Positions 1 through 7,955 of a DNA stretch of 20,024 nt are shown piece after piece. This DNA comes from JANQIV01 sp050117315 (lineage in GTDB: Bacteria; Bacteroidota; Ignavibacteria; Ignavibacteriales; Melioribacteraceae): the NCBI GenBank assembly GCA_050117315.1, contig JASFMY010000127.1, positions 1 through 20,024 on the forward strand, read 5' to 3'. The translations under genes and the position numbers were made by a program. How positions within the stretch are numbered: the first letter of the stretch is position 1; each line of letters begins with the position of its first letter. The notes beneath the pieces were generated by a model. It made no database searches, was not told the DNA's origin, and saw nothing but the letters and a program-made list of their open reading frames with translations.

Positions 1-294
1 AAAAGTACTTACAACTAATTCAAAACAACTTACAACTGTTTAAAAAGTACTTACAACTAATTCAAAACAACTTACAACTGTTTAAAAAGTACTTACAACT
101 AATTCAAAACAACTTACAACTGTTTAAAAAGTACTTACAACTAATTCAAAACAACTTGCAACTGTTTAAAAAGTACTTACAACTAATTCAAAACAACTTG
201 CAACTGATCTGAAACTACTTTCAACCAATTTGAAAATATTTTTGATAAATCCGAAACAAGTTAAAGTTCGTTTAAAAAAACTTCGAGTTAATCC
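1..294. repeat. Tandem array of fourteen 21-bp units (42-bp higher-order repeat)
   Basis: Bases 1-168 are four 42-bp copies, identical except for one A-to-G change in the fourth. Each is made of two related 21-bp halves (first half begins AAAAGTACTTACAACT, second AAAACAACTTACAACT). A fifth copy (169-210) diverges only in its last bases. Four further 21-bp units continue in perfect register (211-231, 232-252, 253-273, 274-294) but are strongly diverged. 294 is exactly 14 x 21, and the array ends at the base before the minus-strand stop codon at 297-295. Copies are most alike far from that ORF and most decayed next to it. The left end is cut by the window, so the true copy number is unknown. 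On the plus strand, frame 3 stays open from base 3 to a TGA at 210-212 and reads KYLQLIQ/NNLQLFK repeatedly. There are no unique spacers, so it is not a CRISPR array. Confidence 0.95.
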
Positions 295-543
295 TTAAGC
301 TCTTTTGCCTGTAATGAATCTGCTTCCGGTTTTCTCAACTATAATTTTTCGTTGTTCTGCTTTGATCTTAGATATTATTTGTAGCTCATTGAAACTAAAT
401 GTATCTCTAATTTCTTTCTTTTCTATGGCATAATCCGGGGTAAATGAATTCGCCGTTCTGCGAAGGGCTATACTATAAGTAAAAAATGTTTTACCGGGGC
501 TATTCCATAAATGTAAATTTCTGATATGTGAGAACCGGAGCAA
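295..543 (-). CDS. Small ORF of unknown function, possibly a gene remnant
   Basis: This is an 82-aa reading frame that I do not recognise. The only start in frame is TTG at 543-541. The frame is open a further seven codons upstream to a TAA at 567-565, with no ATG and no clear Shine-Dalgarno. The N-terminal half has an aromatic and basic stretch (LHLWNSPGKTFFTY); the C-terminal half is a lysine- and glutamate-rich likely helix ending TGSRFITGKRA. No signal peptide or membrane segment is visible. The stop codon directly abuts the 21-bp tandem array, which lies downstream in the ORF's own direction and in the same codon phase. Lack of a good start suggests a 5'-truncated remnant or a spurious frame. 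A real tiny gene paired with its downstream array is the alternative. Confidence 0.25.
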   Translation of the reverse strand: MLRFSHIRNLHLWNSPGKTFFTYSIALRRTANSFTPDYAIEKKEIRDTFSFNELQIISKIKAEQRKIIVEKTGSRFITGKRA

Positions 544-874
544 ATCTGTAACCGTAAGAGAATGTTATTTAAAAATGGAAATCTTAAATTGTATTTAAAT
601 AAAAATATTCTTTTAATCAAATATTAATTAATTATGTTAAGCGCTAGTTGAAAAACCGTAGGTTTATTTTTGAATAAAAACCTAGAAGCTGTTTTTAAGA
701 GCTTATTAACCGGGAGCATCTTTTTTACGCCTAAATAAGCGGGAATGAAGGGTTTTAACCGCGTGTTAAGTAAATATTTTTACAAACTTATTTTTAACAT
801 GGGATTAATGCTAAAAAATATTACAATTTTTATTATAATAATTTCTCGAATCCTCTTAAATACTATAAATAAAA
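544..874. other. Intergenic stretch, AT-rich with weak hairpins
   Basis: 331 bp with no convincing gene. It contains an imperfect hairpin at 659-684 (outer stem TAGGTTT/AAACCTA, then mismatches) and a GGTTTTAACC palindrome at 751-760, the latter inside GCGG/CCGC arms at 739-742 and 759-762. A TATAAT string lies at 834-839, about 36 bp before the next gene's ATG, but I see no matching -35 or Bacteroidota -33 element at normal spacing, so I do not call a promoter. Confidence 0.5.
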
Positions 875-3800
875 ATGATATTCAGAAATCTATTCAAAGT
901 TTTGTTCTTATTCCCAATTATTACCTACTCACAAACTCATACAGAACTCACTTTAACGGAAGTTATGTTCCGCCCGGATAGTTCCAACACCGAGTTTATT
1001 GAAGTCTACAATACGAGCACAACCAAATCCCTGGATTTAAATGGATTGAAAATCAAGTATCATAGTAAAAATAGTGAGATAATTATCCCGCATACACAAG
1101 GAACAATTTTAGGACCGGGAGAATTTGCCGTTATATTCGAAAATGATTATGATTTTACAAACGGCATATACAACACTATAATTCCGGCAGATGCTTTAAT
1201 ACTGAAAATAACGGACAAAACCTTCGGCGGAGGGATGTCGAATTCGAGCGACCGTGAAATTAAATTGCTTGATGCGTCCGATGCGGAAATTGAATCATAT
1301 ACTTATTCGGCGGATAATGCTGCCGGCATTTCCGATGAAAAAATAAATTTAACAAAAGATAGTTCTTCCGCTAACTGGGGAAATTCAACAAACCCAAACG
1401 GCACTCCGGGTTCAATCAATTCAATAACTCCCGTTCAATTTGATGTTGGAATAAATTCAATCTCTTTAGGTAACAACCCTGCAATTGAAAAAGAAAATTT
1501 TGAACTGAATACACTAATAGAAAACAGGGGAACCGGGCAGGCAGAAAATTTTACGGTTAACATATACGGAGATGACAACAAAAACTCAATCGGAGAAATG
1601 TCGGAAAAAATTTCCACTCATAATATTACTACATTAGCTTCCGATTCTACTGAGTTGCTGACTGATGACATTTCAAACCTGGAAGAAGGCACATACCAAT
1701 TTCTCGCGGAAATCGATTATTCTTCAGATCAAAATGCATCAAACAACAAAGCAGTTATAACAATAGAAGTATTACCTGCACAAAGAGAATTTAATGATAT
1801 AGTCATTAACGAAATAATGTATAAACCTCAAAGCGGTGAACCGGAATGGATTGAAATTTTTAACAGATCGAATGAAGAAATTAATCTAAGAGGCTGGAAA
1901 GTTTTGGATGCTTCTTCATCGTTCAGTTTCCCAAAAGAAAATTTGATTCTTACACCCGGCGAATTTTTAGTAATTTCGGATGATGAAGCAATTAATGACT
2001 TTTATGAAATTTCATCAAAAGTAATTGTCGGCAATTTGCCGTCGTTAAATAACAGCGGTGATTTTCTTGCGGTAAAAGATTCACTCGATAGATTTATTGA
2101 TTCTTTGACCTATCAATCAAGTTGGGGAGGGGATTCCGGGACATCGCTCGAAAGAGTTGATGCTGACTCACCTAGTTATGATATAAACAACTGGATGTCT
2201 TCTACCAGTACTAATGATGCTACTCCCGGCAATGTTAACTCGGTTATTCCTTTAAATTACGATTTAGCGCTTATAAGCTTCTCTGCTGTTAAAAATGAAA
2301 TAATCGATAATGAATCAAATTCTTTTACGGGAACAATTCAAAATATAGGGATGCTTGATGTTGGTGAATTTACTTTAAAAATATATTTTGATGAAGACCT
2401 TGATTCATTAATTCAACAAGACGAACTGATCGGTACAAGAATTTTCAATGAACTTTTAGCGGGAAGCAGTATAAATTTTGAAATAGAAAATATTCCTTCA
2501 CAAACCGGTTTAAATAACTTTATCGCAGAAATTGATTTTGACGAAGACGAAAACTTGGAAAACAATTTTGCCCAGGCCGGGTTTTATAAAATTGTATTTA
2601 ATGAGAATAGGAACGATCTTATAATCAACGAAATAATGTACGCACCTTTGCCGCCCGAACCCGAGTGGATAGAACTCTTTAATAGGTGCAGCGAATCCAT
2701 AAATATTAACGGTTATAGTTTAGCCGACAGCAAAGACACTTCAAAAATAACCGGTGATGATTTTGTTATTCTGCCGAACCGGTATTTAATAATCGCAAAA
2801 GAAGAATCCTTTTTTGAAAAGTATGATCTTGATTCAAACATAATTATTAAATCGTTTCCTTCTTTGAATAACAGCGGTGATCGAATTTTATTACTTGACC
2901 CTTTCTATAGAATAATTGATTCGCTGGTGTATACTTCAAAATGGGGAGGCAGTAACGGTAAATCTCTCGAAAGAATCAACACGGAGTTGCCTTCTGCGGA
3001 TTCATCAAACTGGGTTACATCACAATCATCGGATGGTTCTTCCCCCGGGACAAAAAATGCTGTTGTACTTAAAAGCAAAAACATTTCAATAAATTCTATT
3101 ACCTCCTTGCCTGGAAAGCCTTTAAAAGGAGATGATGTAAATATCATTGTTGAGCTTGAAAATAAAGGCGATACAAATTCAATTTTTGTATTAAACTTGT
3201 TTGAAGATATCAACCACGATTCTATCGAAGATAATTTAATTGCAACTTCCGCAACATTGGAATTGATCCCCGGCGAAATAGCTTCACACACATTCGAGAA
3301 TCAAATACAAAATATTGATGAAAATAAATCTTTCGTAGTTACTGCCGATTTAGAGGATGACATCGATTTAGAAGACAACAAAATCAGCATCACATTATTA
3401 ATCGGCTACCCTGAGCATTCACTTATAATAAATGAAATAATGTATAAACCGCAAAACGGCGAACCCGAGTGGGTTGAGTTATACAATAACTCCGTCGGAC
3501 AAATTGATATTAAAGACTGGTCAATTGCAGATTTGTTAACTAATCCTGTAACAAGAAAAATAACTGCTGATTTCATTTTTGTTGAACCGCAATCGTATTT
3601 GGTTATTGCAAAGGATAGTTCAATATTAAGTTACCACGATCAAGTTCCGTCGACGATTATTATATCGAGTTTTGCAAATCTTAATAACAGTGACGACGGT
3701 GTTGTAATTAAAGATGCTCACGGCAATACAATTGATTCTGTATTCTATAAATCGACATGGGAAAGTGAATCCGGCTTCTCGATTGAAAGAATTGATTTTA

Positions 3801-5545
3801 ATTATTCATCAGTCGATTCGGTTAACTGGCAAGTATCAAACGATATTGAGCAAAGTACACCGGGAAGAAATAACAGCGAGGGAACAACTGCGATTGAAGA
3901 AAAGACACACGATCTTGCTGTTAATACAATTTCGTTTTATCCGTCATCTCCTTTAAAAGGAGACGAAATATTTGTTAGTAGCGTAATCGAAAACATTGGC
4001 GATACAACTGCAGAAAATTTTTTGGTAAATTTCTATTATCAAATAGATGAATCTTTTGTACTTTTTTCCGAAGAAAATAATTTGCAATTAAATATAGGCG
4101 ACACTCTTTCAATTACTTCTTCAAACTCCTTTGAAATTCAAAATCCCACTGTTGTTAAAACCGAAGTAATTTATGACAAAGATGAAAATGAAAACAACAA
4201 TTTTCTTGAAACAGAAATTGAAATTGGTTTTGAACCGGCTTCAATGTTAATTACCGAAATCATGTACGCTCCAACCGGCGGCGAACCGGAATGGATTGAA
4301 CTCTACAATAACTCAAATGAACAAATTGATATAACTAATTGGGGTATAAATGACGCCTCATCTTCAATCAAAAAAATTGCAACCGAGAACATAACTGTTT
4401 CGCCCAAAGCTTTTTTTATCGTAACTACCGATTCAACATCATTTAAAAATACTTACAGCATTGACACAAAAGTTTTCGAAACAAACTTCGGCAGTCTCGG
4501 CAATAGCGGCGATGCGGTTTTTATTTATGATCCGTTGAATAACATAATCGACAGCATCCGTTATTCATCGGACTGGGGAGGGAATAACGGCTTTTCATTA
4601 GAACGGGTAAACTTTGAAAATCACTCTCAAGATAGCACGAATTGGTCAACCTCCCTTTCGTACGACCGTGCTACTCCGGGAATTGCCAATACAGTTTCAA
4701 ATATAACCGCCTATTCGAGAGATCAAATTATCATTAACGAAATCATGTTTGAACCCGGTGAGGACAACACAGAGTTTATTGAGATTTATAACAACTCCGA
4801 CGACTATATTGAATTAGGCGGATTCAATCTTATTGATGATAAAAATGAGGCTACGCAATTATCCCCTTTTCTCTATTCCTTACCGCCTAAAGGGTTTTTT
4901 ATACTTTCGTGTGATTCGTGTCTTTTTAATAACTACCCTGATGTAAATGAAAATGAAATTAATATTACAAACACTTCAAGCTTAGGTCTATCAAATGATG
5001 AAGATGTTATTTTAATCAAAGACTTTTTCGGCAATACGATTGACTCGTTAAAATATAATACAGGTTGGCATAACCGGAATATTCTGAATACAAAAAACAG
5101 GTCGCTGGAAAGATTGAACCCAAATCTGTCGGCAAATGATGCTTCTAACTGGAGTACAAGTGTTGCATCAGCAGGCGCAACTCCATGCGAGAAAAATTCT
5201 ATTTTTATCGAACAGGAAATCAGCGAATCAAAAATCAGCATTTCGCCAAACCCGTTTTCACCGGATAACGACGGTTTTGAAGATTTTACTTCGATTAATT
5301 ATTCACTCTCAAAACCAATTGCACAAGTGAGGATAAAAATCTTCGACAGCAAAGGCAGGCTTGTCAGAACTCTCTCAAACAACCAACCCGTCGGTTCGAC
5401 CGGATCAATAATATTTGACGGGCTGAACGACGACGGCAACCCTTTAAAGCTCGGCATTTATATTCTCTACATGGAAGTTGTTGACGCTCAAAACGGGTCA
5501 ACCGAAGCATTCAAGAAAGCCATTGTTGTTGCGAGGAAATTGTAA
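875..5545 (+). CDS. Secreted lamin-tail-domain / CARDB repeat protein with FlgD-like C-terminal domain
   Basis: This is a 1556-aa exported protein, probably on the cell surface. Residues 1-20 are a signal peptide (hydrophobic core, then YSQ). Six lamin-tail domains (LTD) start near residues 24, 309, 582, 849, 1124 and 1285. Five or six of them share the opening IINEIMY..P followed by EPEWIELYN or TEFIEIYN, and each closes with a SLERV...NW.TS...TPG.xN block. CARDB-like Ig spacers follow LTD1-4 (about 189-304, 462-577, 733-845, 1012-1117); none separates LTD5 from LTD6. Residues 1455-1556 form a FlgD/CHU_C-like Ig domain with SPNPFSPDNDGFED and a C-terminal KKAIVVARKL, as in type IX-type sorting tails. 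LTDs in bacteria occur in extracellular proteins and are thought to bind or assemble; no catalytic domain is visible here. The ATG at 875 is preceded by an A-rich leader without Shine-Dalgarno. The specific role is unknown. Confidence 0.9.
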   Translation: MIFRNLFKVLFLFPIITYSQTHTELTLTEVMFRPDSSNTEFIEVYNTSTTKSLDLNGLKIKYHSKNSEIIIPHTQGTILGPGEFAVIFENDYDFTNGIYNTIIPADALILKITDKTFGGGMSNSSDREIKLLDASDAEIESYTYSADNAAGISDEKINLTKDSSSANWGNSTNPNGTPGSINSITPVQFDVGINSISLGNNPAIEKENFELNTLIENRGTGQAENFTVNIYGDDNKNSIGEMSEKISTHNITTLASDSTELLTDDISNLEEGTYQFLAEIDYSSDQNASNNKAVITIEVLPAQREFNDIVINEIMYKPQSGEPEWIEIFNRSNEEINLRGWKVLDASSSFSFPKENLILTPGEFLVISDDEAINDFYEISSKVIVGNLPSLNNSGDFLAVKDSLDRFIDSLTYQSSWGGDSGTSLERVDADSPSYDINNWMSSTSTNDATPGNVNSVIPLNYDLALISFSAVKNEIIDNESNSFTGTIQNIGMLDVGEFTLKIYFDEDLDSLIQQDELIGTRIFNELLAGSSINFEIENIPSQTGLNNFIAEIDFDEDENLENNFAQAGFYKIVFNENRNDLIINEIMYAPLPPEPEWIELFNRCSESININGYSLADSKDTSKITGDDFVILPNRYLIIAKEESFFEKYDLDSNIIIKSFPSLNNSGDRILLLDPFYRIIDSLVYTSKWGGSNGKSLERINTELPSADSSNWVTSQSSDGSSPGTKNAVVLKSKNISINSITSLPGKPLKGDDVNIIVELENKGDTNSIFVLNLFEDINHDSIEDNLIATSATLELIPGEIASHTFENQIQNIDENKSFVVTADLEDDIDLEDNKISITLLIGYPEHSLIINEIMYKPQNGEPEWVELYNNSVGQIDIKDWSIADLLTNPVTRKITADFIFVEPQSYLVIAKDSSILSYHDQVPSTIIISSFANLNNSDDGVVIKDAHGNTIDSVFYKSTWESESGFSIERIDFNYSSVDSVNWQVSNDIEQSTPGRNNSEGTTAIEEKTHDLAVNTISFYPSSPLKGDEIFVSSVIENIGDTTAENFLVNFYYQIDESFVLFSEENNLQLNIGDTLSITSSNSFEIQNPTVVKTEVIYDKDENENNNFLETEIEIGFEPASMLITEIMYAPTGGEPEWIELYNNSNEQIDITNWGINDASSSIKKIATENITVSPKAFFIVTTDSTSFKNTYSIDTKVFETNFGSLGNSGDAVFIYDPLNNIIDSIRYSSDWGGNNGFSLERVNFENHSQDSTNWSTSLSYDRATPGIANTVSNITAYSRDQIIINEIMFEPGEDNTEFIEIYNNSDDYIELGGFNLIDDKNEATQLSPFLYSLPPKGFFILSCDSCLFNNYPDVNENEINITNTSSLGLSNDEDVILIKDFFGNTIDSLKYNTGWHNRNILNTKNRSLERLNPNLSANDASNWSTSVASAGATPCEKNSIFIEQEISESKISISPNPFSPDNDGFEDFTSINYSLSKPIAQVRIKIFDSKGRLVRTLSNNQPVGSTGSIIFDGLNDDGNPLKLGIYILYMEVVDAQNGSTEAFKKAIVVARKL

Positions 5546-5560
5546 GGTTATCTATTTTTT

Positions 5561-5593
5561 AAATTCCCGAAATCTTAAAGATTTCGGGAATTT
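5561..5593 (+). terminator. Strong hairpin after the lamin-tail gene
   Basis: Perfect 16-bp inverted repeat (5561-5576 and 5578-5593, arm AAATTCCCGAAATCTT) with a single central base, so the real loop is a few bases opened from the arms. It begins 15 bp after the stop codon of the lamin-tail gene. The run after the stem (TTTCATATTC) is only a weak U-tract, so it may act as an mRNA 3' end or a poor intrinsic terminator. It directly borders the decayed trhO remnant. Confidence 0.7.
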
Positions 5594-5781
5594 CATATTC
5601 AATTTTGTTTTGAAAATAATATCAAAGACAGAGTGTTTATTTCAACCGAAGGGATTAACGGAACAGTTTCCGGCACAAAGAAAATATTGTAAAGTTGAAG
5701 ATGAAATCTCATGTTCGGATGAATGCAGAGCATCGGATAATATATCATGGGGGAATAGTTAGTTATAAATCTACTCAAAGT
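5594..5781 (+). pseudogene. trhO: Remnant of a TrhO-family rhodanese gene (tRNA uridine hydroxylase)
   Basis: From 5594 to the TAA at 5690-5692 one frame reads QFCFENNIKDRVFISTEGIN followed by GTVSGTKKIL. That matches the N-terminal domain of the UPF0176/TrhO family, whose hallmark is an (A/S)xEGIN(G)T(V/I)S block; these enzymes make 5-hydroxyuridine in tRNA. The upstream start region is missing; the frame runs straight into the preceding hairpin. After the stop, another frame (from 5698) reads KMKSHVRMNAEHRIIYHGG up to a TAG at 5779-5781. This may be a later piece of the same gene after deletion and frameshift, but that part is less certain. The rhodanese catalytic cysteine region is absent. 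The remnant shares the strand of the lamin-tail gene but is separated from it by the hairpin. Confidence 0.6.
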
Positions 5782-5861
5782 TAGAGCAACTCCGCAATCA
5801 TCAGCGCAACAAATAAAAGATATAAAATCACAAAGAACAGGTTGCCTATTTTCTTAATCAT
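5781..5861 (-). CDS. Possible 26-aa single-span membrane peptide
   Basis: Starts at ATG 5861-5859, stops at TAA 5783-5781. It opens MIKKIGNLFFVILYLL and ends with a short acidic turn, AELL. Almost the whole length after the lysines is hydrophobic, long enough for one membrane span with the lysines inside. A purine-rich GAGA lies about 10 bases upstream of the ATG. It lies in a region of gene decay, on the same strand as the amidase unit and about 230 bp downstream of it. It could be a small membrane protein, a holin-like or type I toxin-like peptide, or chance. The only evidence is the sequence itself. Confidence 0.35.
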   Translation of the reverse strand: MIKKIGNLFFVILYLLFVALMIAELL

Positions 5862-6030
5862 TTACTTAATTCTCATTTTATTTCTGCAAGCGAATATATT
5901 ATGAAAGAATTAACATGGTAATCGGTAAAAAATGAAGCGGTATATTCTTTGTCCTAAGATTAATTAAGCTGTTGAATTGTAATGGGAGCTGAAAAGTATT
6001 TTGACATTGCGAACGAACAAAGAGAAAGAA

Positions 6031-6074
6031 GCCTGTCTGCGGCCAAGGCAGGCTCCTCCCGATATTCGCCGGGA
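6031..6074. terminator. Two adjacent GC-rich hairpins downstream of the minus-strand unit
   Basis: 6031-6053 folds as GCCTGTC / GGCAGGC, with one G-U pair and a loop of about nine bases. 6057-6074 folds as TCCCG / CGGGA. They lie 19-62 bp past the stop codon of the coiled-coil membrane gene read on the minus strand, and they are the only GC-rich patch nearby. They may end that transcript. The GCCTGYCTGC...GGCAGGC motif also resembles short dispersed intergenic repeats. The rest of 5862-6030 holds nothing I can name. Confidence 0.4.
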
Positions 6075-6092
6075 ATTACTTCTTTGGAGAAA

Positions 6093-6806
6093 TTAATCTC
6101 TGCCTATTAAATATCCTGCAGCAGCACCGCCTACAACGGCTCCCCAATGCGGGAGGTCGAATCTCGGTTTTTCCAGTTCTTTAATGTAGAGTTTGCTTAT
6201 TTCCATGTAATTAACGTAAGCGCTGTCGTACCCGGTTTTGTAAGCTTCTGCTTTTTCTCTTTCAAGCACAAGCACTTTTTTATTCAGCGAAATTACTTCA
6301 CTGTTAAGTGAGTCGAGTTTTGCAAACTCATCACGCTGTTCTTTATAATTTTCGGAATTCTGGTGGTCAATAATAAATGTTTCGCTGAACCAAATCGGCA
6401 CGCCGAGATATGTCAGGTCAATACCGCTGATCTTTTCCTGGAATACTGCAAGCCTGTTAATAGGAAGCTCCGGGAAAGTATCTGCAAATTTCCTAACAAG
6501 GCTGTCGGGTGTATCAATTTTCCTTACATCCAGCTGAGCTTTTGCTCGTTGGGTTTCCAGAGTTGAAATGTGATCTCTTAAATCATCTGCATTAGCTTCC
6601 AGGTCGGAAATTTTTGATTGCAATATTACCTGCATGGAATCTTTGAGTGCAACCAAAGATTTTATCGAATCGCGCTGTGATTTCATATCCTGCACCTGGT
6701 TTTTAACTCTCTCAATTTCTTCTTTGTTTATGTTTTTACCCCAGTAATAAAAACCTGCAAAACCAAGTAATGCAATAATTACCCATGGGAGAATAGTTTT
6801 AACCAC
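6093..6806 (-). CDS. Membrane-anchored coiled-coil protein, spanin-like, next to amidase
   Basis: 237 aa, family not recognised. Residues 4-23 (TILPWVIIALLGFAGFYYWG) are one membrane anchor. Two long charged heptad-rich stretches follow (about 27-100 and 155-205). The end is a glycine-rich hydrophobic segment (HWGAVVGGAAAGYLIGRD, about 220-237), like a glycine zipper. The GTG start at 6806-6804 is fixed by a GGAGGTG site four bases upstream, and the first eight bases overlap the end of the amidase gene, so the two are very probably translationally coupled. One N-terminal anchor with a long coiled coil beside a cytoplasmic-type amidase resembles inner-membrane spanins or other phage lysis accessory proteins. 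That is inference from architecture and context. A host envelope scaffold is the alternative. Confidence 0.8.
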   Translation of the reverse strand: MVKTILPWVIIALLGFAGFYYWGKNINKEEIERVKNQVQDMKSQRDSIKSLVALKDSMQVILQSKISDLEANADDLRDHISTLETQRAKAQLDVRKIDTPDSLVRKFADTFPELPINRLAVFQEKISGIDLTYLGVPIWFSETFIIDHQNSENYKEQRDEFAKLDSLNSEVISLNKKVLVLEREKAEAYKTGYDSAYVNYMEISKLYIKELEKPRFDLPHWGAVVGGAAAGYLIGRD

Positions 6807-7770
6807 CGTACACCTCCAGTTTATTGTTGGTTACTGATTTTAATCCAAGGGCCATACCAACCTTCTCTACCCAGGTTTGTTCACCTTCAACCAATTCATA
6901 ACTAATAACATGTCCATCCGGCACGGCATTGGAAAGTTTAATGTATGTATCCCGCCCAGGCTTTTTTAGCTCCATTATTAATCCTTTAATCATGCTTCCG
7001 GCTGCAACGGACATTTTGTTTAACTCTGCAACGTTATTATTAAAAAGCTCTTTTTTTTGCTGCTCCGTCATTTTGTTCTCCCCTATTGTTTGGTTTGAAT
7101 TTACTTCAACTTCACTGAGATCGCATTTTTCAACAACGGTTTTCCAGAAATTGATATCGGGAAGCGGGTCTGTTTTGTCTGCCCGTACCATTGTATGGCC
7201 AATACTTCCTTGAAAATCTTTTAATTTTTTCCCGTAATATTTTAAAAATTCTTTTGGAACATCTTTTTTGATTTCAAACTTTTCGCATAAATCATTAATC
7301 AATCCTGTAAGCGAATCCACCTGCGCCGGCTCATATTTATCAAAATAGCGGTACCCCCTGTAATCGGTTCCAAAGTCAAATGCTTCATCCCTGCTTTTTT
7401 CAGTTTTCGGTGAAACCTTGTCAAAGCAGTAAAGTTTTCCGTTGCGCTCAATTAAGCCGCCTTCACTTGCAATTTCAATACCGATGAACCTTTTTTCAAA
7501 TGCGTATCTTTCCCGGTCGTTCCATTCATCGGTTGACTTTAACCCGAATTGAAATGCCCAGTATTTAGGATCAAAAACTTCATAGATTACACCGTCCCTT
7601 CCGATAATATAAGCCGTACCCACATGCCTAGGGTCCTCTTTCCACCAGTTAAACGTCGACAAAGCCGAACCGCCAACCGTGTGGTGAATGCAAATCCCCG
7701 TTTTTTTTGTAACGGTTTGAAAATATTCCATGTCGGGCAATCTTAAGCTTTTATTAATTTCCACTGCCAT
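6799..7770 (-). CDS. N-acetylmuramoyl-L-alanine amidase (Amidase_2 / PGRP fold), no signal peptide
   Basis: 323 aa. Peptidoglycan amidase that would cut the bond between MurNAc and the stem peptide. The N-terminal two thirds carry the Amidase_2 pattern: CIHHTVGG at 27-34 (His29 the likely first zinc ligand), GTAYIIGRDG at 51-60, GIEIASEG at 97-104, and GHTMVRADKTDP at 191-202 with His192 and Asp201 as the other likely ligands. The His-Asp spacing is one shorter than in typical enterobacterial AmiD-like enzymes. The C-terminal 230-323 is non-catalytic and not recognised. There is no signal peptide, so it would stay in the cytoplasm unless a holin or secretion device releases it, as for phage endolysins. 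A strong AAGGAGGT lies four bases before the ATG. It is first of two overlapping genes and is divergent from 7956 across 185 bp. Confidence 0.88.
   Translation of the reverse strand: MAVEINKSLRLPDMEYFQTVTKKTGICIHHTVGGSALSTFNWWKEDPRHVGTAYIIGRDGVIYEVFDPKYWAFQFGLKSTDEWNDRERYAFEKRFIGIEIASEGGLIERNGKLYCFDKVSPKTEKSRDEAFDFGTDYRGYRYFDKYEPAQVDSLTGLINDLCEKFEIKKDVPKEFLKYYGKKLKDFQGSIGHTMVRADKTDPLPDINFWKTVVEKCDLSEVEVNSNQTIGENKMTEQQKKELFNNNVAELNKMSVAAGSMIKGLIMELKKPGRDTYIKLSNAVPDGHVISYELVEGEQTWVEKVGMALGLKSVTNNKLEVYGG
6811..6817 (-). promoter_or_regulatory. Shine-Dalgarno that fixes the GTG start of the coiled-coil gene
   Basis: On the minus strand GGAGGTG sits inside the last codons of the amidase gene (Leu-Glu-Val-Tyr-Gly-Gly), four bases before the GTG at 6806. 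It supports this start and coupling of translation to the upstream gene. Confidence 0.7.
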
Positions 7771-7955
7771 TGTACCTCCTTAAAAATTTATTAAACAAGA
7801 ATTGTGAATCGGAACTTATTGAAAAGAGAGAGTTTAAATTATATAGAATTTTAGATAATTATCCTATTAAATTTTACGTCATACAATAATAACTTGGGAT
7901 TCTTTTTTCATAATCTTATTTTTAAGCTGACTATTTTTTAAAATTCGGGGAGAAA

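Noticed and set aside
1..294. CRISPR array
   Set aside because: The repeats are contiguous with no unique spacers; the 42-bp period is just two related 21-bp units.
745..981. 78-aa plus-strand ORF
   Set aside because: It overlaps the start of the lamin-tail gene in another frame, and its hydrophobic look comes from AT-rich DNA. The overlapping gene has a signal peptide and clear domains.
5478..5762. 94-aa plus-strand ORF spanning the end of the lamin-tail gene
   Set aside because: Its first part is a shadow of the lamin-tail gene and the strong hairpin lies inside it. The meaningful TrhO-like reading is in another frame.
6929..7213. 94-aa plus-strand ORF
   Set aside because: It lies wholly inside the amidase gene on the other strand, which has catalytic motifs.
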